A stretch of DNA of 64,000 nucleotides, taken from an uncultured Hyphomicrobium sp. (GTDB taxonomy: Bacteria; Pseudomonadota; Alphaproteobacteria; Rhizobiales; Hyphomicrobiaceae). The stretch covers positions 186,001 to 250,000 of the forward strand of contig CAKTFJ010000002.1 in the NCBI GenBank assembly GCA_934555825.1. Reading direction: 5' to 3'. The notes below the pieces were generated by a model, which was given only the letters and a program-made list of their open reading frames with translations, was not told the DNA's origin and did no database searches. Below are positions 17,349 to 25,392 of the stretch, one piece after another; the stretch's first letter is position 1; every line of letters begins with the position of its first letter. A program made the translations under genes and the position numbers.

Positions 17349-17891
17349 TCAGAAGCTGCGATACTCCTGATGTAGGTAGCGTCCCCATTTCCGATCATAG
17401 GGATGGACGAGCTTTGCCTCCTGACCCGAGGCCTGCAGCGGGTGTCCGGCGTTTGCCCATGCGAAGATCGACCCAATGTAGTTCGAGACATTCGTGCGCC
17501 CGGCAGCCTGCAAACGTTGCGCAAGAACTGACGAGCGATATCCGACCGAGCAGTAGACGATGACCTGCTTGTCCGGACTGACTGCGGCCAGCAGTTCCTC
17601 GTCCGGTGTATCGGGGGGGATGTTGATGGCCCCTGGCAGATGACTGACCGCATACTCTTGCGGCTCGCGCACATCGATCACCTGGATGTCGCCGGGGGCG
17701 TCGCCAAGCCGGGCCGCCACGTCTTCGGTATCGAGATGTGTTACGTCGGAAAAGTCGTTCCGCAACGTTGCAATCAGCTCTGCGAGGTCGAGCTGTTCGT
17801 CGTTTGCGCCGCTCGGAAGAATTCCAAAGCCATAGGCAAGAGCGGAAAGCGCAATTGCGAAGGCTGCTGCGATAAAGACGCGTCGTTTCAT
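17349..17891 (-). CDS. Exported or membrane-anchored rhodanese-like protein, arsenic operon
   Basis: A 180-residue protein with an N-terminal signal or anchor (MKRRVFIAAAFAIALSALAY) and one rhodanese domain. The catalytic loop is VIVYCSVGYRSSVLAQRL, and IQVIDVREPQEYAVSHLPGA is the first half. It probably acts in the periplasm, in contrast to the cytoplasmic rhodanese at 13912. The start ATG overlaps the stop of the glycosyltransferase gene (ATGA, 17888-17891), indicating translational coupling. The C-terminal tail KLVHPYDRKWGRYLHQEYRSF lies beyond the domain and looks specific to this subgroup. Sulfur transfer to arsenicals is an inference from context. Confidence 0.88.
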   Translation of the reverse strand: MKRRVFIAAAFAIALSALAYGFGILPSGANDEQLDLAELIATLRNDFSDVTHLDTEDVAARLGDAPGDIQVIDVREPQEYAVSHLPGAINIPPDTPDEELLAAVSPDKQVIVYCSVGYRSSVLAQRLQAAGRTNVSNYIGSIFAWANAGHPLQASGQEAKLVHPYDRKWGRYLHQEYRSF

Positions 17892-18706
17892 GTTCGGACA
17901 CCCGAGCTCTGAGCAGCATCACGCACCTTGCGAGGCAAGATTGCGTGATATGCGATGGTCGATAAAATTACCGTACCCGCCATGACGATCCCTTTTACTG
18001 TTCCCGAAACCTTCGATCGTCCGGTTCTGCGCGGGTGATAAGCCACCGGGATTTCGGCAAAAGGCGCCTTCAACTGTGCCACTCGGATTTGCATCTCGAC
18101 CGTCCAGCCGAATCCGCGATCTTGCATGTCGATCTCGTCGAGGAGGCTGCGGCTAACCAATCTCATCGGACCCAGGTCGCGAAAAGATGCACCCCAGAGT
18201 AAGCGGATCAGTGATGTTGCAAGCCGATTCCCGAAACGCTGAGGTAACGTGAGGTTCACGCGTGCCTTACCCAAGGCCAGACGATCGCCGAGAACAAAAT
18301 CGGCGCCTTTGTTTGCAGCGTCGAGGAAGCGGGGTAACGCCTCGATATCGTCACACCCGTCAGCATCGCAAAACAACACCCAGCGGATATGACGCGGGAT
18401 ATCCTGCAGACCACGCCAGCACGCCATGCCGTATCCCTTCACCGGCTCGGACAGCACGTCTGCGCCTGCCTCACGTGCGAGACGTGCGGTATTGTCTGTC
18501 GATCCGTTGTCCACGATGCGAATATGTCGACAGCCAACGAGATTCAGCCGCTCGACGACCGATTCAATCGAGCCTGCCTCGTTGAGGGCGGGGATGAGCA
18601 CGAGCATTTCCTCGACGCGAATTCGCGTAGCGGTAAAGGGATCGACCGGTCCGTTCGCGCCCGGCACTCCATTCGCGGACTGTGACAGCGGCATCATCAA
18701 ATTCAC
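17888..18706 (-). CDS. Family 2 glycosyltransferase, dolichol-phosphate-mannose-synthase-like
   Basis: A 272-residue GT-A enzyme. Motifs are LVLIPALNEAGSIESVVERL, the first Asp in IRIVDNGSTDNT, the metal-binding WVLFCDADGCDD, and the acceptor region RDLGPMRLVSRSLLDEIDM, GFGWTVEMQ and IPVAYHPRRTGRSK. This is the DPM1/polyprenyl-phosphate glycosyltransferase pattern: a sugar nucleotide is used to charge a polyprenyl phosphate. No membrane domain beyond a possible C-terminal helix. GTG 18706 has GAGAGG five bases upstream; ATG 18697 or 18694 are alternatives. It precedes the rhodanese-arsM genes, so it probably contributes sugar to the arsenic product. Confidence 0.87.
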   Translation of the reverse strand: MNLMMPLSQSANGVPGANGPVDPFTATRIRVEEMLVLIPALNEAGSIESVVERLNLVGCRHIRIVDNGSTDNTARLAREAGADVLSEPVKGYGMACWRGLQDIPRHIRWVLFCDADGCDDIEALPRFLDAANKGADFVLGDRLALGKARVNLTLPQRFGNRLATSLIRLLWGASFRDLGPMRLVSRSLLDEIDMQDRGFGWTVEMQIRVAQLKAPFAEIPVAYHPRRTGRSKVSGTVKGIVMAGTVILSTIAYHAILPRKVRDAAQSSGVRT

Positions 18707-18819
18707 GGCATCCTCTCGCGCTGCGCTACAAGTGCCAAATCCAGCCCCGTCGAGCAGGCCCGCAACGGTGCCCAGCTCAACGGAGGCCGGATCATCTACG
18801 CTGCCGAGGCAGCAGAACG

Positions 18820-19821
18820 TCAGTTCCCGCCAAATATCTGCACTGGAACCGTCACATAGGCCTGGAACGTCTCCCGAAGCGCCGTGTTGCGGCCATCGAA
18901 AACTTCGGAGTAGGTGCCGTGGATCGATGTTCCATTGTCGAATGAGTAGCCAAGCCCCACTTCCCAAACCTGGAAGTTCTCTTTGCGTCCGAGCGCGTTC
19001 AAGATTCGAAAGCTGTCTCTGATCGGATCGTTGGCACCTGTTCCCGGCGGGATCGCGTATGCCGTGTACCCCGAGTCCCAACCGCTGAAGCTATGTTGAT
19101 ATCTGTAGGCGCCCGTCACGAAAAATTTGCCAAGCACTTTGTATGCGCCGAACGAGCCGTAAAGGTAGTCAGGCACGACACCGCTCACGTTGGCGTACGT
19201 CACGTCTGCTGTGACACCAAACTGCAAGTTGGACCAATAGCGTCCGAACGCAGCGCCAATTTCCCAGCCGCTTGCGCCGTCACCCAGAGCCTGAGGCCGC
19301 GGATAATAATCGCCCTCGATGAGGGCGCCGCCATAGATCGCGACTGTTGGCAGGCTGTCCCACAGATCCGGGTTCTCTTTGAAAACTGCGTACCTGAGAC
19401 CGATACGCGTATCGAGAATGCCGTCGCGGCTTCCCTGCGGAATCGGGTTTTGGCAGTCTCTTCCGGCGAATGTATCTTGAGACAGATGTGCGCAATTGCC
19501 AGCGCCACCGCCGAGACCGCCGGTGAGCGTTCCGTAGCCACCGTTAATGTCGATCGCTAGGCGATCGGTGATGCCGTATGAAATCGCGGCGCGATATTCC
19601 TGGATCGTCGTGACGCGGTTGTAGCGGGAGAAGTTCTTACCCTGCCACGCACGATCGTAATCCTCGTACTTGGTTCCGACGGTCAGTTCCAACTCGCCGC
19701 TGTTCGGCAGATATGGACTGACAGCATGTGCGCTGCTCAAGCTAGGCGCGATCATCGCCGCGACCAACGCCGAACGGATCAATGTTCGTTTGGCCATGGT
19801 GCCAAATTTCTCGATAGTCAT
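18820..19821 (-). CDS. Outer-membrane beta-barrel protein of the arsenic operon
   Basis: A 333-residue exported protein: a signal peptide ending near SLSSAHA, then repeating amphipathic strands rich in Tyr, Trp and Gly (GELELTVGTKYEDYDRAWQG, YRAAISYGITDRLAIDINGG, GKFFVTGAYRYQHSFSGW) and an end strand FQAYVTVPVQIFGGN. This is a barrel of perhaps 12-14 strands without a specific family I can name. It may be a porin or transporter for the arsenic product. ATG 19821 follows GGGGACAAAGG; ATG 19797 is in frame. It is the first gene of the minus-strand operon that includes arsM. Confidence 0.72.
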   Translation of the reverse strand: MTIEKFGTMAKRTLIRSALVAAMIAPSLSSAHAVSPYLPNSGELELTVGTKYEDYDRAWQGKNFSRYNRVTTIQEYRAAISYGITDRLAIDINGGYGTLTGGLGGGAGNCAHLSQDTFAGRDCQNPIPQGSRDGILDTRIGLRYAVFKENPDLWDSLPTVAIYGGALIEGDYYPRPQALGDGASGWEIGAAFGRYWSNLQFGVTADVTYANVSGVVPDYLYGSFGAYKVLGKFFVTGAYRYQHSFSGWDSGYTAYAIPPGTGANDPIRDSFRILNALGRKENFQVWEVGLGYSFDNGTSIHGTYSEVFDGRNTALRETFQAYVTVPVQIFGGN

Positions 19822-20009
19822 CCTTTGTCCCCGTACTCGCATTCCCAATCCATCCCCTGCGCTAAAGCCTCGTTTGAGGCAGCCATGCCATGCGGCTCTC
19901 CGAGAGCACGCATACGTTCGCCATCGCCGGCCGAGAGCGAGCGGCGTTGTACTTCTCAAATTCTCTGAGCGTTTGATCGCTCGCCGCTGGCGAGCGTGAC
20001 CGCTGTCGA

Positions 20010-20225
20010 TTAACCGGTGAGCAGAGACGAAGACGTCTGGATCTCGCTGGACTTTTTCTTTTTACTCTGGCTCTTGGGATTTACTGGCTTCGGCGGCGGG
20101 TTCGCGGGCTTCTTGGCCACAGGCGGCCGGAAGCCGCCGGAATATCCTCCGGACGCATAGGTTGGCGATGTGAGGGCCACACTGACCGCCGCCAACACCG
20201 CTACTTTCACAAGTTTGTTCAGCAT
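20010..20225 (-). CDS. Small secreted Pro/Lys-rich protein
   Basis: A 71-residue protein: signal peptide MLNKLVKVAVLAAVSVALTSPTYA, then a Gly/Pro/Lys-rich tail (FRPPVAKKPANPPPKPVNPK and KSQSKKKKSS). No known family. GGGAGAG lies four bases upstream of the ATG, which supports translation. It is upstream of, and in the same direction as, the barrel-protein operon, with a 190-base gap that holds an 8-bp stem hairpin (19978-19996). The basic tail may bind anionic envelope polymers; this is a guess. Confidence 0.6.
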   Translation of the reverse strand: MLNKLVKVAVLAAVSVALTSPTYASGGYSGGFRPPVAKKPANPPPKPVNPKSQSKKKKSSEIQTSSSLLTG

Positions 20226-20730
20226 TAAGCTCTCCCGTTCATGTCGCTCGCCATCGGAGACTGCAGGCCGTCTCCACAGCGCTGAAAACTGTCGATGCGC
20301 AACGTGTAGCGAGGAACGGGAGGCGACGACAAATACGCGTTCTGAAAAACATTATGCTGTTTTGTAAATTGTCGATATTTCATGTCTCATGTCGGGCGTT
20401 TTGCTGACGATGACGGAGAGTGCGGGTTTGATATCCGTTTTATGCGTCGATTTACCCAACTTGTTTTTGATTTAATGGAACCGCAGTGCAACATTTCAAG
20501 CATCTGAACTCAAATGAAAAATAACTCAAGTGTTGGACGCTTGCTTGGATGCTGAAAGCACGGCGGCGGATCGATTTCGCTGGCGATTGATATGCTTTTT
20601 TACTTTTTTTGTTTGGCGCGCCAAAGGCGCCAACATAAACGGTGAGGTATGCACTTTCTAACGTGCGAACGACATTGATGGCTGATGCGCGGCTTGTGCT
20701 AGCAATGGTGCATATTGGCGGCGGGGCGAG
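20226..20730. other. AT-rich divergent intergenic region in the arsenic locus
   Basis: About 500 bases, clearly richer in A and T than the flanks between 20340 and 20650. No gene is supported; a minus-strand frame through 20452-20901 lacks family features and overlaps the radical SAM start. It must carry the divergent promoters for the small protein and for the radical SAM operon. The radical SAM ATG at 20731 is preceded by GGGGCGAG. Confidence 0.5.
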
Positions 20731-21702
20731 ATGACGATCGATACGACAAGCCGAATTCACGTCGATCAAAGGGGTGTAGACCCAGTCAAATTTCGCGATC
20801 CCGATGTGACCGTCAAAGGCCAGCGCCGTGCCCGCGTCCCCTTCGAGGCGTATGAAACGGTTTGGTTCAATACTGGCACGCTTTGCAACATCGCCTGTCA
20901 CAACTGCTACATCGACTCCTCACCGAAAAACGATCAGCTCGTCTATCTCACGCGTGCTGAAGTCGCACGATTTCTGGACGAAGCCGCCCATTTTTCGGAA
21001 AGACCAAGCCAGATAGGCTTTACAGGTGGCGAGCCGTTCATGAACCCCGACATGCTCGGCATGCTCGAGGATTGCTTCGCGTATGGGTTTTCAGCACTGG
21101 TGCTGACCAACGCGATGCGCCCCATGCAGCGCTTCAAGGCTCAGCTCCAGGCACTCAACGAACGGTTTCCCAAGCTTCTCTCCTTGCGAGTGTCGCTGGA
21201 CCATTTCGAGCAGCAGGGACATGACGAAATTCGAGGTCTGCGCTCGTGGGAACGCGCGATCGAGGGACTCACGTGGCTATCTACGCGTGGCTTCGACATT
21301 TCGGTTGCTGCCCGCAAGATTTATACGCTTGACGAAGCGGAAGCCCGGGCCGGCTACGCACGTTTGTTTGCAGAGCTTGGGCTCGACGTGAACGCCAGTG
21401 ACCCGGCAAAGCTTGTCTTGTTTCCGGAGATGGTGCCGGATGACGACGTGGTCGAAATCAGCGAAGGCTGTTGGGATATTTTGGGAATGCGCCCCAGCGA
21501 GGTGATGTGTTCGTCCTCGCGTATGGTGCTCAAGCGCAAAGGCAGCGCAGAGCCGATTGTTGTCGCCTGCACGCTCATTCCGTATAGCGCCGCGTTCGAA
21601 ATGGGGACGACGCTCGATCAGGCGCGTGCGACGGTCACACTCAATCATCGGCACTGCTCCCGGTTCTGCGTGCTTGGGAAAGCGTCGTGCCGGTCCGGTT
21701 GA
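20731..21702 (+). CDS. Radical SAM enzyme with extra C-terminal cysteines (not canonical ArsS)
   Basis: A 323-residue radical SAM protein. The [4Fe-4S]-SAM motif is C52-NIA-C56-HN-C59, followed by QIGFTGGEPFMNP (SAM-binding GGE) and LSLRVSLDHFEQQGHDEIRG. The C-terminal third has six or more cysteines (C-SSSRM, VVACTLIPY, HC309-SRF-C313 and C320), a pattern like a SPASM/twitch auxiliary cluster. The usual arsenosugar enzyme ArsS (TIGR04167) instead has a DUF3641 C-terminus and I see none. From context (arsM, arsenosugar glycosyltransferases, DUF547) it may form the carbon-arsenic bond or modify the arsenosugar; substrate unknown. It starts a three-gene plus-strand set; DUF547 follows after 56 bases. 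Confidence 0.85.
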   Translation: MTIDTTSRIHVDQRGVDPVKFRDPDVTVKGQRRARVPFEAYETVWFNTGTLCNIACHNCYIDSSPKNDQLVYLTRAEVARFLDEAAHFSERPSQIGFTGGEPFMNPDMLGMLEDCFAYGFSALVLTNAMRPMQRFKAQLQALNERFPKLLSLRVSLDHFEQQGHDEIRGLRSWERAIEGLTWLSTRGFDISVAARKIYTLDEAEARAGYARLFAELGLDVNASDPAKLVLFPEMVPDDDVVEISEGCWDILGMRPSEVMCSSSRMVLKRKGSAEPIVVACTLIPYSAAFEMGTTLDQARATVTLNHRHCSRFCVLGKASCRSG

Positions 21703-21758
21703 TCGCCTGCGCGCATGGAACGATGAGCGGCGTATACCGACGGATGGGGGAGCACAGG

Positions 21759-22613
21759 ATGCTAAGTTTAGGAAGGGCATGGCGCGCAAGGATTGGGAGC
21801 GCCTCCGCGGCGCTTTCGGTTATGCTTATGCTGCCGCTCTCATACGCTCTCGCGACGCCGGCCGATCTGTTCGCAGCGGCGGACGACACATCGAAGATCG
21901 TCATTGATCATTCGGTTTGGGACAGATTGCTCGCCAAGTACGTCGAGCCGGATGGGTCCGGCCTCAACGCGGTCGATTACGCCGCGTTCCGGGACAATGA
22001 CCGTGAGCCGCTTCGGCAATACATCGGACAGCTCGAGAAGGTCACGCCCGCAACACTTAGCCGCCCTGAGCAATTCGCTCTGCTGGCTAACCTCTACAAT
22101 GCGAAGACGATCGAGATCGTTCTAGACCACTACCCAGTTGCTTCGATCAAAGACATCTCGTTGGGCGGCACCCTGCTGTCGGCGATAACGGGAGGACCTT
22201 GGAAGAAGAAGGTGACGCAGTTGGGGGGAACACCTTTGAGTCTGGATGATATCGAGCATGGCGTTCTTCGGCCGGTTTTCCAGGATCCGCGCGTGCACTA
22301 TGCGCTCAATTGCGCGTCGATCGGGTGCCCGAACCTGCGGACGGAGGCTTATACGAGCGAGAAGCTCGAGGCACAACTCGACGAGGCCGCGCGAGACTTT
22401 GTGAACAGCAAACGTGGCGTGGTTCTCGCAGACGGGAAGCTGCGCGTCTCTTCGATTTTTTCCTGGTTCATCGAAGACTTCGGCGGAGACGAGGCCGGCG
22501 TTATCGCGCATCTCAAGAGATTTGCAGCCGAACCGTTGTCGGCGGACCTGGACGCCGTGAGCAGGGTTCACAGTCATTTCTACGACTGGGACCTGAACGA
22601 CGTGAGACAGTAG
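21759..22613 (+). CDS. DUF547 domain protein, exported
   Basis: A 284-residue protein with an N-terminal signal sequence (ARIGSASAALSVMLMLPLSYALA) and a DUF547 domain (about 60-260). Typical motifs are YAAFRDND, FALLANLYNAKTIEIVLDHYPVASIKDI, LDDIEHGVLRP, VHYALNCASIGCPNL and SSIFSWFIEDFGG. The conserved Asn-Tyr-Asn and Cys-Ala-Ser-x-Gly-Cys-Pro motifs suggest a catalytic or metal-binding fold, related in fold to transglutaminase-like peptidases, but the function is not established. ATG 21759 has GGGGGAG six bases upstream. It is adjacent to the radical SAM gene and a GT-C protein, so it is probably a periplasmic component of the arsenic pathway. Confidence 0.87.
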   Translation: MLSLGRAWRARIGSASAALSVMLMLPLSYALATPADLFAAADDTSKIVIDHSVWDRLLAKYVEPDGSGLNAVDYAAFRDNDREPLRQYIGQLEKVTPATLSRPEQFALLANLYNAKTIEIVLDHYPVASIKDISLGGTLLSAITGGPWKKKVTQLGGTPLSLDDIEHGVLRPVFQDPRVHYALNCASIGCPNLRTEAYTSEKLEAQLDEAARDFVNSKRGVVLADGKLRVSSIFSWFIEDFGGDEAGVIAHLKRFAAEPLSADLDAVSRVHSHFYDWDLNDVRQ

Positions 22614-22702
22614 ATCATGTGATCGTGGAGGCGCATGGTTGTGCGCGAGAATATCGGATCGCTTCCTTCACATACTCAACCTTTGTAGATGGAAACGAGC
22701 TT

Positions 22703-24031
22703 GTGCAGCGCCTTACCGCTCCAGCGTCCATTTTTCTGCGTTCCGCAATCCCATCGAACTCATATCTGTCAGCATTTGCGCCGCCTCTTCTGATCGGCGT
22801 TGCGTTTTTTTATCTCGCCTACGTATCGCACGCGCCACCTGTCAGCGTGTGGTCGCTGTTTCTCCCGTTGGCGGCAGCTTGGCTTGGTTTCGCTTGGTTT
22901 GCCGCATTGTCTCCCGGGCGCGTTGCGCTGGTCGCGGGCATCCTCTGTGCGGTCGCGGTGCGTATTGCGGGAATCTGGTCGTTGCCGATCCACGAGGATG
23001 ACTGGGCTCGCTATCTTTGGGATGGCATACGGCTTCTGCAAGACGGTACGCCCTACGAATACGCACCAGCCGCGTATTTCGATTTCGACCTCGGTCCACC
23101 ATGGGACAGTGTTCTCGCCCAGGTCAACAATCCCTCCGTTCCCACTATTTATGCGCCCACGCTACAGTATGTTTTCGCGTTGGCGACATGGATCGGACCT
23201 GCGAGCCTGACGACCCTCAAGGCCATACTCGTGACGTTCGACGTCCTGCTGTGGGGTGTCATCGCCCGCCTCGGCGGCGCTGTTGCAGGCTTGAGGTACG
23301 CATTGTGTCCGTTGGTTATCTCTGAAGTGGCCTTCAATGCGCATGCCGACATCGTCGGCGTTGCTTTGATGATGGTCTGCTATGCACTCGCGCTGAGCGG
23401 ACGGTGGGTGCATGCAGGTCTCGCGATCGGCTTGGCCATAGCGAGCAAACCTTTTGCTCTCATCGTTGCGCCGACCCTTCTAAGGGGGCGCTGGATCGTT
23501 ACAGGTGTCGCAGCACTGGCCACGCTTATCGCACTTTACGCCCCGTTCGTTCTTTCAGGCGCGACGGAACTCGAAGGGCTCCAAGTTTTCTCACGCTGGT
23601 GGGAGTTCAACTCGTTCGGATTCGTGGGGTTGAAGGCATTGTTGGGCGACCCTACCGCACGAACCGCAAGCTTTATCGTCGGCAGCGGGTTGGCAGCCGC
23701 ACTTGCCTTGCGATGGCGGTTCGCGGAACCCAACACCGTTCCGCCAGCAGACATCTGGCTGCAGGCACTCCTCGTGTTCGCTCCCGTCATCAATCCCTGG
23801 TACCTGCTTTGGGCTCTGCCATGGGCCTGTCTCCGTCCCAACGCTTTGACGTGGGCCGTTCTGCCCGCCATATCGCTGTCGTATCTGACGACAGGTGTAC
23901 TTGGGCTGGAGGCGGATAGCTTTCATGATCACCCTGTCTGGGTACGCCCACTCGAAGTTGCAGTCGGTGGGGCGATCTATGCGGTACTGACACACGTCAT
24001 GCGTCATCGTGAAGCTGTCGGTGCAAACTGA
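22703..24031 (+). CDS. GT-C type membrane glycosyltransferase (mannosyltransferase/GT87-like)
   Basis: A multi-spanning protein of about 442 residues with ten or more helices. After the first helices comes IHEDDWARYLWDGIRLLQDGTPYEYAP, the acidic DDxxRY-W-G loop typical of polyprenyl-phosphate-dependent GT-C enzymes (GT87/DUF2029-like), and later NAHADIVGVALMM, GLAIASKPFALI and INPWYLLWALPWA. Such enzymes take sugar from a lipid-phosphate carrier on the outer face of the membrane. This fits the DPM-like enzyme at 17888, which could make the carrier. The start is uncertain: GTG 22703 with GGAAAC upstream is given; GTG 22619 or 22625 directly after the DUF547 stop would add 26-28 residues. Confidence 0.78.
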   Translation: MQRLTAPASIFLRSAIPSNSYLSAFAPPLLIGVAFFYLAYVSHAPPVSVWSLFLPLAAAWLGFAWFAALSPGRVALVAGILCAVAVRIAGIWSLPIHEDDWARYLWDGIRLLQDGTPYEYAPAAYFDFDLGPPWDSVLAQVNNPSVPTIYAPTLQYVFALATWIGPASLTTLKAILVTFDVLLWGVIARLGGAVAGLRYALCPLVISEVAFNAHADIVGVALMMVCYALALSGRWVHAGLAIGLAIASKPFALIVAPTLLRGRWIVTGVAALATLIALYAPFVLSGATELEGLQVFSRWWEFNSFGFVGLKALLGDPTARTASFIVGSGLAAALALRWRFAEPNTVPPADIWLQALLVFAPVINPWYLLWALPWACLRPNALTWAVLPAISLSYLTTGVLGLEADSFHDHPVWVRPLEVAVGGAIYAVLTHVMRHREAVGAN

Positions 24032-24128
24032 GCGCGCGAGGCGTTTCGTTTCGCGTGCAAACGGGCACTTTAAGTGCGGCTCCGAACGAGAGCGATCACC
24101 TGCGTATTAATTTATAAGAATTACTTCG

Positions 24129-24144
24129 TTGAGCTGCAGTTCAA
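24129..24144. promoter_or_regulatory. Near-palindrome upstream of arsR (candidate ArsR operator)
   Basis: TTGAGCTGCAGTTCAA is symmetric at 14 of 16 positions and lies 53-68 bases before the arsR ATG, downstream of an AT-rich stretch (ATTAATTTATAAGAATTA, about 24105-24122) that could hold the promoter. ArsR dimers bind short inverted repeats of this kind; the assignment is by position only. Confidence 0.4.
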
Positions 24145-24196
24145 TCGAATCCATTTTCAACACGGGGGATGCCCGATCACCGGCCGCATCCGACGA

Positions 24197-24520
24197 ATGT
24201 GTCCTTGCAGCGGATCATCGACTGTGTCGTGTGCTGACATTATGAAAGTGCTTGCCGACAAAACTCGGCTGGCCGTGGTGGAGAAGTTGTTTTCTGGTGC
24301 GCGCCGGGTCCACGAGATCAACAGCGAGCTCCAACTCGAGCCGACGCTGTTTTCCCATCATCTGAGAATTCTCCGGCAGGCCGGTATCGTCGTGACCCGC
24401 CGCGAGGGCAAGTCGATCGTCTACTCGCTGTCCCCTGCGGTCCAAAAGGACCGCGCAAACGCCGTGCTCGATTTCGGGTGCTGCACCCTCAGCTTCAACA
24501 CCAAGGCCGAAAGCTCATGA
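24197..24520 (+). CDS. arsR: ArsR-family repressor with C-terminal Cys pair
   Basis: A 107-residue winged-helix protein: VLADKTRLAVVEKLFSGARRVHEINSELQLEPTLFSHHLRILRQAGIVVTRREGKSIVYSLSP is a clear ArsR helix-turn-helix and wing. The classical ELCVCDL arsenic site in the recognition region is missing. Instead cysteines lie at 2, 4 and 12 and as the vicinal pair 95-96 (DFGCC), resembling ArsRs of the Acidithiobacillus type, which bind As(III) by C-terminal cysteines. The ATG at 24197 is chosen for family fit; no good Shine-Dalgarno is seen. It overlaps pstS (ATGA) and heads the pst-aio unit, so it probably controls it. Confidence 0.88.
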   Translation: MCPCSGSSTVSCADIMKVLADKTRLAVVEKLFSGARRVHEINSELQLEPTLFSHHLRILRQAGIVVTRREGKSIVYSLSPAVQKDRANAVLDFGCCTLSFNTKAESS

Positions 24521-25356
24521 ACATGTTCAGCAAAGCACTTCTTGGCGGCCCGCTCGTCGCAGCAACGCTCATCGCCACCGCGGCGTTCGCGGTCGGTCCG
24601 GAGAAGGAGGTTCTGTCGGGTCGACTTACGCTTACGGGCGCGAGCACCATCGCGCCCTTGGCTGCCGAGATCGGCAAGCGCCTGGAGGAGACGAATCCCG
24701 ACCTTCGCGTCGATGTGCAGACCGGCGGATCTTCACGCGGGATCGCTGATATTCGTGCCGGGCTTTCCGACATCGGTCTTGTCTCCCGAAATCTGAAGGA
24801 TGACGAGAAGGATCTCAAGGCGTTCGTGATTGCCCGCGATGGTGTGAGCGTGATTCTCCATGCGGACAACCCCGTCAAAGAATTGACCGATCAGCAGATT
24901 GTCGAGATCTATCTCGGGAAGATCACAAACTGGAAGGATGTCGGAGGTAACGACGCTCCGGTCACCGTGGTGAATAAGGCCGAAGGCCGCTCTACGCTCG
25001 ATCTCTTTACGAGCTTCTTCAAGGTCAAGAACAGCGACATCAAAGCGAGTGTCGTCATCGGCGATAACCAGCAGGGCATCAAGACGGTCGCCGGGAATCC
25101 CAACTCGATCGGGTATGTCTCGATCGGAACGGCGGAGTTCGAGGCGGGCGAGGGCACGCCGATCAAACTTTTACCGCTCGCAGGTGTCGAAGCGACGGTT
25201 GAAAACGTGCGTAACGAAACCTTCCCGTTAGCGCGTCCGCTCAACCTGGTCGTCAAGAACGAGCCGGCCGGTACAGTCGCCGCCTTCATCAAGTTCGCCC
25301 AGTCCAACGACGTGAGCGATCTCGTGACGGAACAGTTCTTCGTGCCGCTTCACTGA
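24517..25356 (+). CDS. pstS: Phosphate ABC transporter binding protein PstS
   Basis: A 279-residue periplasmic binding protein. Signal peptide (LLGGPLVAATLIATAAFA) followed by LTLTGASTIAPLAAEIGKRL, VDVQTGGSSRGIADIRAG and RDGVSVILHADNPVKELTDQQI, which include the phosphate-contacting TGAST and GSSRG motifs of PstS. The ATG at 24517 overlaps the arsR stop, so translation is coupled. It binds phosphate for PstCA-B. In arsenite oxidisers a dedicated Pst system is thought to help discriminate phosphate from the arsenate that Aio produces; that role here is inferred from linkage. Whether it is selective cannot be read from sequence. Confidence 0.93.
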   Translation: MNMFSKALLGGPLVAATLIATAAFAVGPEKEVLSGRLTLTGASTIAPLAAEIGKRLEETNPDLRVDVQTGGSSRGIADIRAGLSDIGLVSRNLKDDEKDLKAFVIARDGVSVILHADNPVKELTDQQIVEIYLGKITNWKDVGGNDAPVTVVNKAEGRSTLDLFTSFFKVKNSDIKASVVIGDNQQGIKTVAGNPNSIGYVSIGTAEFEAGEGTPIKLLPLAGVEATVENVRNETFPLARPLNLVVKNEPAGTVAAFIKFAQSNDVSDLVTEQFFVPLH

Positions 25357-25392
25357 CATCACAAAATTGCAAGTCCAGGCGTAAAAGCTCTC

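Noticed and set aside
19978..19996. Hairpin CGCTCGCC-GCT-GGCGAGCG after the small secreted protein as a terminator
   Set aside because: The stem is only 8 bp and no T run follows on the minus strand, so termination is not convincing.
20452..20901. A 149-codon minus-strand frame upstream of the radical SAM gene
   Set aside because: It overlaps the start of the radical SAM gene on the other strand and has no recognisable features.
22310..22702. Upstream extension of the GT-C transferase frame
   Set aside because: This part overlaps the DUF547 gene in another frame and is Arg-rich; membrane segments begin only after about 22703.
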